Assembly (NCBI GenBank): GCA_044222045.1
Contig: JBGAOB010000002.1
Location: 1-64,000 of the forward strand
Direction of reading: 5' to 3'
Length of the DNA: 64,000 bases
From: JBGAMH01 sp044222045
GTDB lineage: Bacteria > Eisenbacteria > RBG-16-71-46
Position 1 is the first letter of the stretch, and the number at the start of each line of letters is the position of its first letter. The notes under the pieces are model-generated. The model worked only from the letters and a program-made list of their open reading frames with translations. It did no database searches and was not told where the DNA came from. The translations under genes were made by a program, and so were the position numbers. This document shows positions 63,070 to 64,000 of this stretch, piece by piece.

Positions 63070-64000
63070 TCAGCGGGCGACGACGACGCGGCGCTGTGCG
63101 CGCCGGCTGCCGGCTTCCAGCCGGCACGCGTAGACACCCGGCCGCAGCCCGGTCGTCTCGATCGGCACGTCGTGCCGACCCGGCGCCAGTTCGCGCTCCA
63201 GCCATACGGCGCGCAGGCGGCCCTGCACGTCGAACAGCCGCACGCTCACGAACGCGGCCGCCGGCAGTTCGAAGCTCAACCGCGCCGAGCCGCGCACCGG
63301 GTGCGGCGCCACGGTCAGCGCGAGCCCGGGCCGGGGCGCGGGGGTGGTGGCGGCCGTCGGGATCGGCGTGCCGGGCGCCGCGAAGCCGAGCCGCTTGCGG
63401 TCCACCACGAGCACCCAGTCGCCCGACGACGGCGGTGTGTACGCGCGCGCCCCGGCGGCGAACTCGCCCACCAGGGTGGTCGCGCCGTTCGACGGGCGGA
63501 ACCACCACGCGCGCACGGAGTCCGTGCCCAGGGAAACGCTGGTCATCGTCACGGTGCGCGCCGTGGGCAGGTAGGCGAACAGCGAGGAGGAGTCACTCGT
63601 GCTCGCGGCCACCGCGTAGTCGGTCTGGCCGTAGAGCCCCGCGCCGCTCGTCAGCACCGTGTGGGCGTCGTCGGGCACGATCGTCCACCAGTGCCGCGAC
63701 GTGAACAGGCGTTGCACCCACTGCATGCTGGTGGTGCCCGGGCTCGCGAGCGCACCGCGCCAGTCCACGGTGCCGCACCAGCCGGCGCTGCTGCCGAAGT
63801 GCCACACGGGGCAGTTGCCGTAGATGTGGCCGCAGCCGCCCCAGATCACGGTGAAGTACGCGGCCGCGCGCAGCTGCTGAGTGGAGGCGCCGTGTTCGTT
63901 CTCGTACGTGGACTCCATCAGGAAGTAGGGCCGCACGGGCAGCAGCCCGCGGCCCTCCTGCGCCCACTCGTAGTGCTGCTGCGTGTAGCTGTAGAAGCTG
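63070..64000 (-). CDS. Apiosidase-like (DUF4038) protein with C-terminal secretion-tail-like domain, 5' end outside window
   Basis: About 310 C-terminal residues are visible; the frame stays open to the window edge. RPYFLMESTYENE, AAAYFTVIWGGCGHIYGNCPVWHFG and DWRGALASPGTTSMQWVQRLF match the later part of DUF4038/apiosidase-like TIM barrels; the barrel is followed by a carbohydrate-binding-like sheet (WWFRPSNGATT). The final ~80 residues (VAPHPVRGSARLSFELPAAAFVSVRLFDVQGR, GRHDVPIE, GLRPGVYACRLEAG, QRRVVVAR) have the FlgD-Ig/Por-secretion-tail pattern. It is therefore a secreted plant-polysaccharide-type hydrolase of unknown linkage specificity. Confidence 0.85.
   Translation of the reverse strand, partial: SFYSYTQQHYEWAQEGRGLLPVRPYFLMESTYENEHGASTQQLRAAAYFTVIWGGCGHIYGNCPVWHFGSSAGWCGTVDWRGALASPGTTSMQWVQRLFTSRHWWTIVPDDAHTVLTSGAGLYGQTDYAVAASTSDSSSLFAYLPTARTVTMTSVSLGTDSVRAWWFRPSNGATTLVGEFAAGARAYTPPSSGDWVLVVDRKRLGFAAPGTPIPTAATTPAPRPGLALTVAPHPVRGSARLSFELPAAAFVSVRLFDVQGRLRAVWLERELAPGRHDVPIETTGLRPGVYACRLEAGSRRAQRRVVVAR

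Overview
The window is very GC-rich, densely coded chromosomal DNA from a Gram-negative (diderm) bacterium. Evidence for an outer membrane: two TonB-dependent receptors, a lipoprotein amidase, and several exported proteins. Evidence for free-living metabolism: formyl-THF synthesis, queuosine and riboflavin genes, and UbiA/UbiX/UbiD quinone genes. The giant DUF11 surface protein, a secretion-tail-like beta-sandwich at the end of an apiosidase-like protein, a bactofilin next to parAB, and frequent leaderless-looking promoters suggest an uncultivated lineage near Gemmatimonadota, Eisenbacteria or the wider FCB group. That placement is inference. A single N with missing coding sequence at 26591 suggests a metagenome or draft assembly.

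Layout. 1-7537 (minus): most of a giant repeat-rich surface protein, running off the left edge. 8060-9688: formate-THF ligase. 9848-15650 (minus): a GH13 amylase-family enzyme with a histone-H1-like tail, and a membrane/TPR protein. 15752-19689 (minus): an SDR-like protein, queD-queC-queE, an exported protein, and a tiny zinc-ribbon protein. 19787-21980 (minus): three overlapping genes, MFS transporter, receiver-like protein and CoA-binding protein. 22140-23622 (minus): two exported proteins sharing a C-terminal IKSLYR signature. 24110-27116 (minus): an esterase and a second membrane/TPR protein broken at the N. 27277-28887: a GAF histidine kinase with a decayed ATPase site.

28888-42885 is the conserved origin-region block: rpmH-rnpA-yidD-yidC-jag-mnmE-mnmG-rsmG-parS-parA-parB-bactofilin, then a retropepsin/PDZ protein and an EamA transporter. 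It covers ribosome and RNase P supply, membrane insertion, tRNA wobble modification, 16S methylation and chromosome segregation. No dnaA and no DnaA-box cluster are visible. 43035-45155 holds ribA, a REP-associated transposase with its palindrome, and lexA with a candidate operator.

45749-55194 interleaves quinone genes (ubiA-ubiX, ubiD; plus) with a duplicated minus-strand two-gene module. Each copy is a small exported protein ending in PLRN followed by a TonB-dependent receptor; one small protein is frameshifted. 55169-58151 holds an AlbA_2/ATPase regulator of foreign look and three small cytosolic proteins. 58246-64000 holds a PD40-like protein, an amidase lipoprotein with a jelly-roll domain, a PAS-rich hybrid kinase, and the end of an apiosidase-like protein.

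The best candidates for something undescribed are the duplicated exported-protein/TonB-receptor module, the IKSLYR pair, the amylase with a nucleic-acid-binding-like tail, and the 134-bp palindromic element after mnmG.
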